The notes below the pieces were generated by a model. The model was not told where the DNA came from. It worked only from the letters and a program-made list of their open reading frames with translations, and ran no database searches. A stretch of 64,000 nucleotides of DNA from Pterobdella sp. o SKG-2022 (lineage: Eukaryota > Annelida > Clitellata > Hirudinida > Piscicolidae): contig OZ038321.1 in assembly GCA_964035795.1 (NCBI GenBank), forward strand, positions 16,485,971 through 16,549,970, read 5' to 3'. Positions 1 to 11,400 of the stretch are shown here, piece by piece. The stretch's first letter is position 1. The number at the start of each line of letters is the position of its first letter. Position numbers and translations under genes: made by a program.

Positions 1-267
1 ATTATTTTCACTTAAGATATTTCTACTAAAAAATATTTTTTACGTTCTCTGTACATTGATTTTTTATAAAAGAATGCAAAAAATTATATACTTTAAATTT
101 ATTTTGCAAGTGATTAAAAGTAAAAAAATGAGACATGAAATACAGAAATAAAAACTGGAACCCACAAAACATCAAACCAACTCATGCTAATACAGCAAAA
201 AAATAAGCTTTCTAAAATTTTTTCCAAATTCATTAGATGCGCCTATTCTCATTCCCAATATGTAATG

Positions 268-430
268 AGAGTATTTATAAAGCGCTTTCTTTATAGATCA
301 AAGCGCTTGCTACAACTTTAATGTAGTGAAGACACACAGTGGAATAGGTGCTAATTGTTGGCCCACACGGGATCGAACCCGGTAACTTTAGATAAGTAGT
401 CTAATACTCTACCTCTGAGCTATACGGGCC
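268..430 (-). mobile_element. tRNA-derived SINE, copy 1 (tRNA-like head plus body)
   Basis: On the minus strand, 430 down to 360 is a tRNA-like head. It has a 7-bp acceptor stem (two G-U pairs), an A box near TAGCTCAGAGGTAG and a B box GGTTCGATCCC. The anticodon stem is five base pairs and the loop CTACTTA would give anticodon ACU. The T stem has one mismatch, and the stem pattern is closest to tRNA-Lys. A body of about 90 bp follows with a GCGCTTT...AAGCGCTTTATAAATAC 3' end. The same head plus body recurs at 1891-2065, which makes this a SINE and not a lone tRNA gene. The 3' end resembles the GCGCTATATAAAT tails common in invertebrate SINEs (from memory). The exact 3' boundary is uncertain. 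Confidence 0.65.
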
Positions 431-440
431 AATAATATAT

Positions 441-1175
441 GTAACTATTTTGTAAAATGGCACAAAAAAATGAATATATATTGTTTCAAATAACTCAAAA
501 TGAGATGCCACTCTAGAATCACAGGATACGCACGATGAATATGTAAAAAAAGAAAATTTTGAAACAAAAAGTAATAAAAAAAGGCTCAAGTTGTTCTATA
601 AAATATGGTGAAAAGCATATAACCTTGAAGTAACTTCGTGCAGCATGTCTAAGACCGGGGAAAACGACATAAACACTAAGGTCATAAGAGAAGAGTGACA
701 TTTGATGAAAACTCTTAATAAAATGAATTGAATCATGCACACACCTTTACAAGCTTGAGTATTTTTTTGTTAGCAGTTTTCAATTAATTTGCCTCTAGGT
801 TGAAGATAGTTAGTATTTTGAGCCGTGCGTTTGGTATTGAATGTCAACATTTTCGCAAAAAATTGAACAAAGTCTAAGAAAGGTAGCAAAGGTAAAAGTA
901 TTAAAAATTTTGATAAGGACAAAAGTTTTTTTAAGTAATTTAGGTTTCTTAATTCTTGCGCACTTGATTCAGGTGTTGTAGAGATCGACGTGGGTAACCC
1001 TATACGTTTTATGAAAATTTATTTCCTTTGATTAGTATTGCTTAATATCACTGTATGATATAGTTTTTTTTTATTATTTGTATTATCTTAACCTTGCAAG
1101 TCATAGTATAGTTTGTTAGAACTTTAATATTTAAGATAAAAATGAAACAAACACAAAGGTAGCTGAAATAAAGAT
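441..1175. other. Intergenic AT-rich DNA, nothing recognised
   Basis: No open frame, RNA fold or repeat that I can support. Two short minus-strand open frames at 401-740 have no recognisable similarity and overlap the SINE head. Confidence 0.5.
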
Positions 1176-1180
1176 TTTAA

Positions 1181-1310
1181 GAGCATTAATAAATTATATT
1201 ATGATACAAAGCTTATCGTTAACAAAGTAACATTTTCAAATAAAGATACATGATAATGTTACTTTGTTAACGAAAAGCTTTGTATCTTAATAAAATTTAT
1301 TAGTGTTCTC
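1181..1310. repeat. Foldback element / MITE-like inverted repeat (family 1)
   Basis: Two arms of about 54 bases (1181-1234 and 1255-1310) are near-perfect reverse complements, both beginning GAG on the outside and containing GATACAAAGCTT and CGTTAACAAAGTAACATT. A 20-base loop separates them. There is no coding capacity. The structure is typical of a foldback or non-autonomous DNA transposon. I see no second copy in this window, and a target-site duplication is not clear. Confidence 0.7.
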
Positions 1311-1311
1311 A

Positions 1312-1888
1312 AATATACTCGTTTTATTGTGGCTGGTGAAAAATCATTATGTAGTTAAAAAAGTGAGCGTACACATACATGAATGGAACTAATTTCTTCA
1401 AAACTAAGTATAATGAATCTATAGAAAAAATTATGAAAAAAAAATAGACATAAAGTTTCTTATTATTGTTTCAATAACTTTTTCAATTATTCAACACTGG
1501 ATAAAAACGTTACCTTTTAATTTATTTCAAATAAAAAATTTACAGATAGTTTGTTTTTTAACGTTTCAAAACCTTTTCAACCTTTCAAATTTGTTTTTCA
1601 AACTATGATCTATCCAATAATTGAAAGTAAACTTTTTAAATCCCTCTAATTATCAAGAAGATGTAGTTTTTTAATTAATTTGTTCATTTATCCAGTTTAT
1701 TGATGTTTTTTAAAATAAAAGTAAACTAGAAAGATTACTTTAAGTGACCAACTTTCTCACTATTACTTTTAATTTTCATATTTATTTGAATAAACAAATC
1801 TTTGTGAAAATTTTTTCATTTTTTTAGACATTTTAATAATTATAAAATTTAATTTCAATCTTGCAAAGCACGCCGTTGAAATACCATG
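1312..1888. other. Intergenic AT-rich DNA, nothing recognised
   Basis: Low-complexity A/T-rich sequence between the foldback element and the second SINE copy. No supported feature. Confidence 0.5.
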
Positions 1889-1890
1889 AA

Positions 1891-2065
1891 GTAATGTAAT
1901 GCGGTATTTATAAAGCGCATTTCTTCTTATATCAAATCACTTGCTACAAATTCAATGTAGGAGAAAACACTGGAAAACAGGTGCTAATTGTCGGCCCACA
2001 CGTGATCGAGCCCGGTAACTTTAGTTATTTAGTCTAATCCTCTACCAGCTGAGTTATAAAGGGCC
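1891..2065 (-). mobile_element. tRNA-derived SINE, copy 2
   Basis: Same organisation and orientation as the copy at 268-430. The tRNA-like head lies at 2065-1993 (A box near TAACTCAGCTGGTAG, B box decayed to GGCTCGATCAC) and the body ends in AAATGCGCTTTATAAATACC. The D arm is more complete than in copy 1, but the anticodon stem has lost a pair, so the copies have drifted independently. The two copies are about 1.6 kb apart in the same orientation. Confidence 0.65.
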
Positions 2066-4430
2066 GGTAAGTAAAAAGTTATCTATAGTTAGCTTGTGCT
2101 TAGACCAAATTTTTAAATAATTATTTTCCAATCTTGAATAACTATACTAGTGTTATAATGATTAATTTCGTTTTTATGATATTTTTCTATAAATTTCAAC
2201 TTTAATATCAATTAATATTGGAAACCACTGTAGGAAAAGATTTTTCTCGCTTGATAGCATAATCCTGATTTTGTTTCTGTCATCATTTCAATTTATTTGC
2301 ATGTAATTAATCTTTCGATCTTTTATTCATTTATTTATTTTATTTGATACACAGAGTCATTTCACAGTTTCCTATTTAAGCGGTGCAAACCAATAAAAAA
2401 GATAGAGTTAACCAATCCAACAATATTATAAATTACTTTTTGAAAATCCTTAAACTTTTATGCTTTTCAATAAAGCGTTCAAATTTATTTTTAAAAATAA
2501 TATCTTCCAAAAGATTCTTTATGTTGTAATAGACTATAGATTCCACGATATGCGATGCAGTACAGAACCAAAAACATTCTATAACTTGATATTAGATTGG
2601 TTTTTGATTTATTTTTCAAAAGTCTCTGATTAATTTAGTTTTTAGTCAAAACCTACATCTATTTTTTTATTTTTTTTGTATAAATAAAATCAAAAATTTC
2701 TTTTGCATTGTTTTCTTTCGTTATATTTATTTTTTGAAATATCAGAAATAAATTTTTTCTAAAGAATAATATGAAATCAACAGTAAAGAGCAAGTGAGGA
2801 TAGTTTCAAACTAAAAAGTTCCTTGTATCTTGTTCCAATAATTGTTTACGCTCATTATTTTAATGCTTTTCAAAAATGTGTTGAGAGCTTATTTTTAATC
2901 TTGGTCATTAATATTTTTTCTTGAACACTCGAGTGGGTAGAAAACCGTATAGAGAATTTCATATAAACTTAACAGTTTCAAGTCGAGTTGAGTCCTATTT
3001 TTGACTACCTAGTCAGTGTTAGTACTAAATAGTAGTAACTAGTAGAAAATTACTTATGGGCTAAGAATTGGAATTTTAGCTCTAGGTTTTGCCATATCAT
3101 CAGTCAAATGTGTGAAAATTGTTTGTGGGATACTTATTAAAAGTCACATGATAACAAACAATAAATTAAATAGATTCTTTGTGATCAATTCATCAAAATG
3201 CAGTTTCTACTTCCAATTCTTATTCAAGTATTCTCCTACCAAATAAACAACTTAATTCAAGATGAAAACATTGTTGTTTATATTGGCGGTCATATTGCTT
3301 ACAACTTTATATGGTTAAGTGAGTATGCAAAACTAAATTTGGAAGATTATAAAGTGAAATAATAAGCGTCTTTTTTGTTTCCTTGCTGTTCCACTACTTA
3401 ATCCTATTAATTAATTATTGATTTTTTATCACTAACTCATTTTTAATTAACTAATTAACATTTTTTTAATTCTCACCACCTCAACTATATTTTTTTTCTC
3501 AAATATTCGTTTTCATGTTTCTTCATTTTAAAACTTTTCAAATAGTCTCAGTTCTAGACTTCATACTTATTAGCTTCCAGACACTACCTTCATGTGCTGT
3601 GAAGATCCATTTATTTCAAATAAATTTTTATTAATCACTTTGTTTTCATTCAAGACCAACAGTTCTTTGCGTAAGTTTTAAATTTATACTTTAACGTATA
3701 AATTTAATTAAATTTTCAAAGCCTTAAAGATATATTTGCGAGTTTGGGGCTGCATGAAAATTTAATGGGCTTAGGCAGCGCATTATTGAATATTTCATCA
3801 AACAATTTAATTATATTTCAAATAATTATCTAATGTTCTTGTGAGATATCCATTGAAAGTGTTTTGATTTTAGGTTGAAGGTAAAACTTGAGTTATATTC
3901 ATTTTACAAAAAGTTTGATCAAATTGAGAGTCATTTTTCATCAGATTTTTTTGCTTTTCAATTCAATGGAAAAAAAAAGTTAATAAAACTATTTTTAACT
4001 TGAAAGTGCTCTCATAATTTCGTCTTTTTCATTTCTCAACGGAATCTGATTGAATGTGCTTTCAACTTTAGATTACTTCAGCTAGAACTCATGTGGTATA
4101 TAACTTTTTTGAATGCGCATATATAAATTTGATGTCACAAAAAAAATTTTTTTTCGAAATGCCATATTTTTTAATGGTCGTATATTTTAAGGACTTGGTA
4201 GGTAAACTTTTTAAAATGCTATTCACTCGATTCCAAAAAAAATATTGGAGCTGAAAAGAAAAAAAATTCGATTATTATAAAATTTTTATTCATTTTTTTC
4301 AACTTGAAAAGTCAACCAAACTCATTAAAACTTTCAGACGCTAATTGCTACTAAAAACTGGACTAAATCATCTCAAAAACACATTTTAACTTGTCTTCGT
4401 CTCCATTTGTGAAATCTCAAAATACTCACA
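2066..4430. other. Upstream region of the muscarinic receptor gene
   Basis: AT-rich, with no open frame of note. A likely 3' splice site (ACTCACAG) ends at 4431, 12 bases before the receptor start codon, so one or more 5' UTR exons probably lie here or further upstream. I could not identify them or a promoter. Confidence 0.4.
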
Positions 4431-4443
4431 GGACACAAATAAA

Positions 4444-6696
4444 ATGTCTGGTGGCGATGAAGATTATTCATCGGAAAGTGGTTATAACGACGAAAGTGTG
4501 GAAAAAAAACCTTTTGACCTGAGGGAACACTATTTCAAACTGTTTTCTAACCATAGCCATTATAAAAACCTCTCAACGTACTTCTACCCTGAAAGTTCTG
4601 AAAAGTATGTAACGAATGATTTTTATAATATGTCTCAGCACAATGATACGGAATGCTTCTTCTCTTACAAGAATGACACCACCACCAACCTCACTTTCCA
4701 AGATTACATGGCTACCATGTGTTCTTCACAAAACAACCACTCATCTTTACAGTTGTGGAAACTTATTTTAACTGGCAGTTTGGCAAGTTTTATTTCTTTG
4801 TTGACTATAACTGGCAATCTCATCGTTATTATTTCTTTCATCCTTGAACGATCTATCAGACAACCTAACAATTACTTCATTGCCTCTCTGGCCGTTTCAG
4901 ACCTTTTAATTGGATCAGTTTCTATGCCTTTTTTTACACAGTATTTAATGCAAGGAGAGAAATGGTTACTGAGTAATTATGCTTGTGACTTGTGGCTTTC
5001 AACTGATTACACAGTGTGTCTCACTTCGATCTACACTGTTCTCTGCATCACAATTGATCGCTACTGCTCGGTTACAATTCCTGCCAAATATCGAGACTGG
5101 AGAACGGAAAGAAGAGTTCTTTTGATAATAACTGCTACCTGGATCATTCCTATTTTTGTTTTTTTTCCTTCGATTTTTGGATGGCATAATTTTGGAAAAC
5201 GTACGGTCAGAGCTAACGAATGCTATGTACAATACTTGGAAAACGTAGCATTCAACATTTGTTTGCAAGTTGGTTATTTTTGGTCCACTCTTTTCATTAT
5301 GTGCGTTTTGTATGCAGGAATTTATAGAGTCGCCTTAAGAATGGCCAAAAAAGCTGATAAAAAATATGACAAAATGAATACAATTGTTTCGGTTGCAGGG
5401 CAAACAGCTGCCACTCTAAGCATGAGCAGAGCAAAACAAGCCATTTCTCAAACGGTTTTAATTCCTTCTAGAAACCAAAAAAGTATTGTTTCAAGCAAAC
5501 ACCAAATAAGTATTCAGGCGTCAGATTCGTCTTCATCAACTTATGACAAATCCCCACAACTTCAAACATTTGTTAGTCCAAAAACCAACAGTTTGCTTTC
5601 GAAAACACTAATTGACAATGAAACTTTTGACGGTCAAAAAAGCATCTTGCATGCTATAATTTCAACACAAAATTCAATTCCATGTCATAACACAATACCT
5701 CAAAACTCACAACCAGAAGAAAAATATGATACTAATGAAAAAAAGGAACTAAGTGATGGTAATTATATTTCTGATGAAGCAGATACTGATAAAAATGGCG
5801 ATAATGTGGAGTTAAAAGAACTATCAAAAAGAGACGACAATAAGCTGGAAAGTCATAGTTTCATCACTGGAGCTTCGATAATGGTTTCGATTGCAACAAC
5901 AACTTCCGTGACCAGCCCGCTCACTACCACCATCACCACCTCTCATTCAACCACACAAACAAGTCAACAAACCTACCAAGCTCCAAACGATGAAGATCCA
6001 TTCACATTTTCAAGTCCCACTTCATATAGAAAAATGTTTCCAAAAAAACCTAACGAAAACACTCAATTATTAACAAACATCCAACAAAACAATTGTAATT
6101 ATAAAACAGCAAGAAACTCCGATTTGACGCCAGTTTTAAGTTGCAGAAATAGAGAATATTTTAGAAAAAAACAAAAAAAAATCTGTCATCCTAAATCAAC
6201 CAATCTTCAAAAGATTAGACCTACATTCAAAACATTGAAACGTTACTTTTCTGCTAATGATGCTTTCAATAGAAATGAAAAACCCACCTATTCAAGAACT
6301 GCATCTGAAAGACCCTTGGAAGTAAAAAACGAAAATATTCCTAAACCCAAAAACATAAGAAGAATTTTAAAATCTTCTTTTTTGAAAAAACAGAAAAATG
6401 GAGTATTGAGCACCATTGCAAACAAAAAGAAAAACAGAGGCGAAAACAGGGCACGCAAAGCTCTGCGGACAATCACTGTTATCTTAGGAGCTTTCGTGAT
6501 ATGCTGGACACCTTGGCATCTCATTTCTATGCTTATGGTTTTATTCCCTTCACTTAACTTATCATTAATTTATAGTATTTCATATTGGTTGTGTTACATG
6601 AACAGTCCCATCAATCCCTTCTGCTACGCGTTAGCAAACCAACAATTTAAAAAAGCCTTTGTTCGGATAATCAGACTAGACTGGCACCGTACTTGA
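4444..6696 (+). CDS. Muscarinic acetylcholine receptor, invertebrate type-B like (class A GPCR)
   Basis: Single-exon 750-residue GPCR. The N-terminus (1-100) is extracellular with several N-glycosylation sequons and no signal peptide. Seven membrane segments begin near residue 105. Visible landmarks are D153 (2.50), C181 with C260 (disulphide), D188 (3.32, the amine-binding aspartate, in LSTDYTV), DRY at 205-207, CWTPWH at 687-692, NSPINPFCY in TM7 and a short tail ending DWHRT. The stretch DRYCSVTIPAKYRDWRT matches protostome type-B receptors (Drosophila mAChR-B, C. elegans GAR group) better than type-A or vertebrate M1-M5. The third intracellular loop is huge (about 300-670), rich in Ser/Thr, Lys and Asn, and probably disordered. 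TM3 Y189 and the TM7 tyrosines are kept, but position 6.51 is Trp where the family usually has Tyr. In-frame coding starts after an apparent 3' splice site. Type-B receptors couple to Gi (family knowledge). A related amine receptor is the alternative. Confidence 0.88.
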   Translation: MSGGDEDYSSESGYNDESVEKKPFDLREHYFKLFSNHSHYKNLSTYFYPESSEKYVTNDFYNMSQHNDTECFFSYKNDTTTNLTFQDYMATMCSSQNNHSSLQLWKLILTGSLASFISLLTITGNLIVIISFILERSIRQPNNYFIASLAVSDLLIGSVSMPFFTQYLMQGEKWLLSNYACDLWLSTDYTVCLTSIYTVLCITIDRYCSVTIPAKYRDWRTERRVLLIITATWIIPIFVFFPSIFGWHNFGKRTVRANECYVQYLENVAFNICLQVGYFWSTLFIMCVLYAGIYRVALRMAKKADKKYDKMNTIVSVAGQTAATLSMSRAKQAISQTVLIPSRNQKSIVSSKHQISIQASDSSSSTYDKSPQLQTFVSPKTNSLLSKTLIDNETFDGQKSILHAIISTQNSIPCHNTIPQNSQPEEKYDTNEKKELSDGNYISDEADTDKNGDNVELKELSKRDDNKLESHSFITGASIMVSIATTTSVTSPLTTTITTSHSTTQTSQQTYQAPNDEDPFTFSSPTSYRKMFPKKPNENTQLLTNIQQNNCNYKTARNSDLTPVLSCRNREYFRKKQKKICHPKSTNLQKIRPTFKTLKRYFSANDAFNRNEKPTYSRTASERPLEVKNENIPKPKNIRRILKSSFLKKQKNGVLSTIANKKKNRGENRARKALRTITVILGAFVICWTPWHLISMLMVLFPSLNLSLIYSISYWLCYMNSPINPFCYALANQQFKKAFVRIIRLDWHRT

Positions 6697-8235
6697 TTTT
6701 TTCTATATTCTGTTTGTTTTTGATGGTTTATCAAGTTTAATTGAAATTATGATAGCTTTCATTTTACTTTTATAGTTACTTTAAATATATTTATAGACAG
6801 TTTATCAATGATATTTTCACTTAATGAACTTGGAATACAATTAATTTTTCATTCATTTTTTACAGTAAATTATCTGAGTGTTTCAGAATTTGAATTTCAC
6901 GAGAAAAACTTTTATTTCTTGCTGATGCTTCAAAACTAACTGTATCTAACTCAAAAATTAAATTTTCCAAACTTTTGATATTTTATCAACTGGTAATATT
7001 TTGAAGGCTTTCAACGTTGTTATATTTAGGCACCTCAACCCATCTGCATAGAGGCATGTACAGTCATAGATCATAGCACTTGCATCAAAAAGCTGATTTT
7101 ATATAATCTTTAGAGTTGGATATCAAGATTTTTAATACCCAAAGATTATTATTATTATCTTGTTTCTGTAAAACTATCTAATAGCTGACGGGTATCAGTG
7201 ACTTCCTATTTGTGCGAAAAATATGTTTTTGGAGAATATTCATTATTCAAGATAATCCTGAGAATTATTTTAAAAGTTTTTGTTTTTAATTATTTTATGA
7301 AGTGGAAAAATATTTTCAAGTTAAATTCATTTGAAATTAAATTCTTCTTTAAACTTCCATCAAGATTATCTCTTTTTTATAAACCTGATTATTTTTGTGA
7401 ATTAAAACAATTGAAATTTCACTTGATCTGCTTCAAAATTAGCATGTTATCTGGCTAAATAGTTGATGAAGCAGCTGAAAAAATAATATTTTCTATATTT
7501 ATAGAAATTATTTTTTGAAATGTATTGAACTCAGTTCAAACTTAATTTTAACTTAAGTTTTTATGGCACTTTGTTTCATTTTTAAACTTGAAAATTGAAT
7601 TTTTTGACAAAATAATCACCATTCTGTTTCAAAGTTTGTTGAAAAAACATCGAAAGATTTTTTAAAGGGCATTAAGCCTCTTTCAACAGCCACAAACAAC
7701 TTATTTATCTCATCTTCTCATGAAGGGAATTTTTATCTTGTTTAAAGAACAACCAAGAATTGAACTCATTCTAAAAACCACCAACTCCACTAACTATTTT
7801 CAAAACATTATCAAATCTTCACAACGTTTTTGAAACCATTGAGGGAGCCATTACAATGCAATTTTTATCTCATATTAACAATCACCAAAATTAAACTCTC
7901 AATTCTTTTATTTTTTATATTTCGATGATGACAGAACAACTTGGATCTACACATCAGCTAGCTTTTCAGCAACTTTCAACCCTATCGATCTCTTAATCCT
8001 GAGCTCACATCTGGCTGGTTGTTTGATGCTCAGTGGAGCGAAGTACTGCAACTCTCAGCTGCGCCATATTTCACTGCGCCAACACAGACGTTTGCGGTAT
8101 ATAATGAACAAAACAACCAGAGTCATAAATCCATCCAACCACAACCTGCTTTTTGAAACAATCCACAACCCTACATCACCCTCCAGTACAATATCAAACA
8201 CTTTTATAATGGCATTTTTTTCAACTCACAATTTA
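6697..8235. other. 3' flank of the receptor gene, no further gene seen
   Basis: AT-rich 3' UTR and intergenic sequence. A small, slightly GC-richer patch at about 7930-8160 contains a short open frame without recognisable similarity. It is not called. Confidence 0.4.
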
Positions 8236-8239
8236 ACTT

Positions 8240-8440
8240 TTTAAAGACATTGTATGTATTTTTTATAAATTTTGCAACAAAAACATCAAATAAGATGAAG
8301 TTTTTAATACATTTATTGAGAATAAAAAGCTATAATTTTCGATATGTTAAACGTTAGGATAACTTATCGAAAATTTAACTTTCAATTTTCAATAAATGTA
8401 ATAAAACTTTCATTTTTTTGATGTTTTTTGTCACAAAACT
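8240..8440. mobile_element. MITE, family 2, copy A
   Basis: Arms of about 75 bases (about 8269-8343 and 8364-8439) are imperfect reverse complements with internal landmarks AACATCAAA and ATACATTTATTGA. The same arms, plus about 30 bases of left flank (AGACATTGTATGTATTTTTT), recur at 25636-25885, so the mobile unit is defined by two copies. No coding capacity, hence non-autonomous. This copy has lost most of the central sequence present in copy B. Confidence 0.75.
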
Positions 8441-11400
8441 CACAATAGTTCATTCAAGCAACATGATCTTATTAGATACAAACATTAGACTTGTCCGATC
8501 TTCGAAACTGTAAATAATTTAAGTTTACACCTTCACAATCTCAGTCCCAGCCTTGGCGTTTTAAAACTGAATTTAATCAGATAACAGCACCTTTTTTCAG
8601 TTTTGATAATATAACTCTTCTACTTGAAAATTATGAAATAGTAGATAATTAACCAATTTTTATATTCACACCCCAATATTCGAAATCCCAAGATTGAACG
8701 TCAGTAATAATAATGAATTATTTATATAGCGCCTCTTACGCATCGTTAAAAGAAGCATGTTAATGTTGTCATCGAACAATTTATATTCTCTACCTGCAAT
8801 TTTTCAAGTGGGTTTTAAACTTATTAGTATGGGAATCAAAAAAAAAGTATTCACTCAACTAAAATTGTTAAGCTTCTTGTAACAAATCTTAAATTATCGA
8901 GGAATAATGTATAATTTTCTTACGAGAAGCTTAGTGAATTTAATTAAATAAAAACTGTTTTCCATACTATTTTTGTAAATTATATTACGTCACCGTGAAA
9001 CTTACTAGGTAACAATATTTTACAAAGAACATTGGCATGCATTTTAAACAAACTTTACAATCTGTTTACATATTTCTTACTTTTGCTTACAAAATTCAAT
9101 TGTATTACTATCAAAACCATTGTTGAAATTGTTTTTCTCACTCATTCCTTCTCTTTTATGAGTTATTCATAAAATTTCGAAACCACGCTAAGAAAGCATT
9201 TACAAATAATTTTATTGAGGTTTTGAAAGAAAATATTATCGTTTCTGCAAAAATGAACGCCTAGTGTTATAAATATTCTCCCAGTCATTTCTGAGGTTTT
9301 TTGTTCTTAATATTAACATAAGTAATTCAAAAAAATCAAACGTTTTTCATTTCAGTCACAACAAAAAACTATTGAAACTATCATTATGTGTGAGAAATAA
9401 ACTCAAAACAATAAGTTTCTTTAATGGCTTCCCTTATTCAACTTTTATATATATCACTCTGAAATTTTTTTTAAAACTTAGCTTTGTTTTTTGGTGATTT
9501 TGAAAAAGCTGTAACTGATATTTAGCATCGTTCATCACGTGGTAGAATAACTGGATATGGTGTTAAAAAATGTTGCGAAGAGTTAATTAGGTTGCGAATA
9601 GATTAATTTGAAGCTTTTGATAGATAAATAGTGAATTATAATTTTTTCAATGAATTGTTATCGATATGAAATTATTGTTTGAATTGAACAAAATGTCAAA
9701 GTCTTTGTGTTATTGTCGTATTAGTGACTTTCGTATAGCAATTTATTTTGCTGCTTTGGAAAATCAAAAATTAATTTTTAAAATTCGCTTACATAATGGA
9801 AAATGAAAAGTTTTGTTGAAAATCAAAGATTTTATCGATGTTTATGGTGAAAACTTAAAAAGTTGTGTTTTCTTCGAATTTAAAACATTAAAACATAAAA
9901 CAAGGAAACAAAAAAGATATAAATCAAATATTCAAAAAAATTTTTACGTCGATTTAAAGAAGAGTTTTAGTAAATTTGTTGAGCAAACAGCTATAATTTT
10001 CGGTAAGTTTAGCCTTATCATAACACATTAGCAAAGTCAAATATCAAAAGTAAACTGTTTTGCACTTCACTCAGATCATCCTCATTCGCTTCCCCTCTCA
10101 ACGACTAAGAACATTCTAAAAAAAAATTAAAGTATTCTTATGAAGAGCATTCGTTAAATGTTATTTTTATAAAATTTAAATTTTTGAATGTATGTTTCAA
10201 GTGCTGCTTCACAATGGATAATACATCCTTGAGAAACCCATCTGAACATAATCATGCCAAGCCCTTACCAGGTCTAAATTTTCATAAATTCAACTTTTTT
10301 AGTCTAAGAAATTCATTCAACTGGGAATTTCCAAAAGTTCATTTAAGAATATTACTGAAAAAATCTTCAAAAATTTTGACTCCTCTAGTTTTGCCTCAGC
10401 ATCTGCCAATATCAAACATACTGAATAACTTTTTATTTATCGATCAAAAAGTTCTTCATACTAACCAAAAATAATGTGTTAGAACGTGAAATCGATTTTC
10501 ATAAAAGAAAAATCTGGGATAATCATCAGATTATGTTCGAGAGTTTTATTACTATGTTGATACCTGTCTTTTTATCTTCCATTTATTGAACTTATTCTTA
10601 TTCTATAAGTTGAAATAATTTGAAAATTGAAATAATATTCCAACTGATTTTTAATCTGTTTTTCATTCTCTTGACATTTTTAGATAAGATTTGAAAATTA
10701 AACAAATTGATAAAAAGTAACACAATTTTTTGAAATACTTCCATTAACTGGAAAAAAATATTCAAAGATTTCAATTATTTTCACTTTGCAAATCTGGTGC
10801 ACTCAACTTCATGGTAAGTCACGGCATGATAATGGTGCATTAGGTAACAACTTTGTGTCACAATTGTTTGTTTGCTTCAAGAGTTGGAAAGTTGGGTTTG
10901 ATATAAAAAAAATAAATATCAGTGTTTTTTTTTTTGAATATATTAAAATTTTATTCATATATTTTCAAAAAATAGTAAAAAAATCATATAAATTTGTAAG
11001 ATGACCACAGTAAGAGGCAGTAATAGAAGTGTGTGATGGAATATGCTGCGTGCATATTTGTTGTGTTCTCGAATAAATTGCTTAGAAATGCTTTTTAGTG
11101 CATGAATGATGCATAAACACTTTTAATTTGCATTGCAATTATTTATTGAACATACTTTATAAATGTAATATATTATTTTTATCGATATTGTATCTTCCCA
11201 ATTGAGGTTTTTGCTGCGAATTTTTAAAAAATTTCTGTATGCTTTACAACAAAAAATTCAAAAATTGCTCAAAAGTCTCGGTTTTTGGTTTTTCATGATG
11301 GTATTCAAATTTTTTACATTATAAAAACCTTCACTAAGGATTGTCCTTCAGCAACTTTTCCATTTGCTTTTAAACCTCTCGCTTTTATTTTTTAAAAACC

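Noticed and set aside
360..430. Functional tRNA gene
   Set aside because: The head is followed by a body shared with a second copy, carries a T-stem mismatch and an unlikely ACU anticodon; a SINE explains it better.
4999..5268. Minus-strand open frame inside the receptor
   Set aside because: Antisense shadow of the GPCR coding region.
8023..8244. 73-codon open frame in a slightly GC-richer patch
   Set aside because: No recognisable similarity, and it runs into the MITE; not enough to call a gene.
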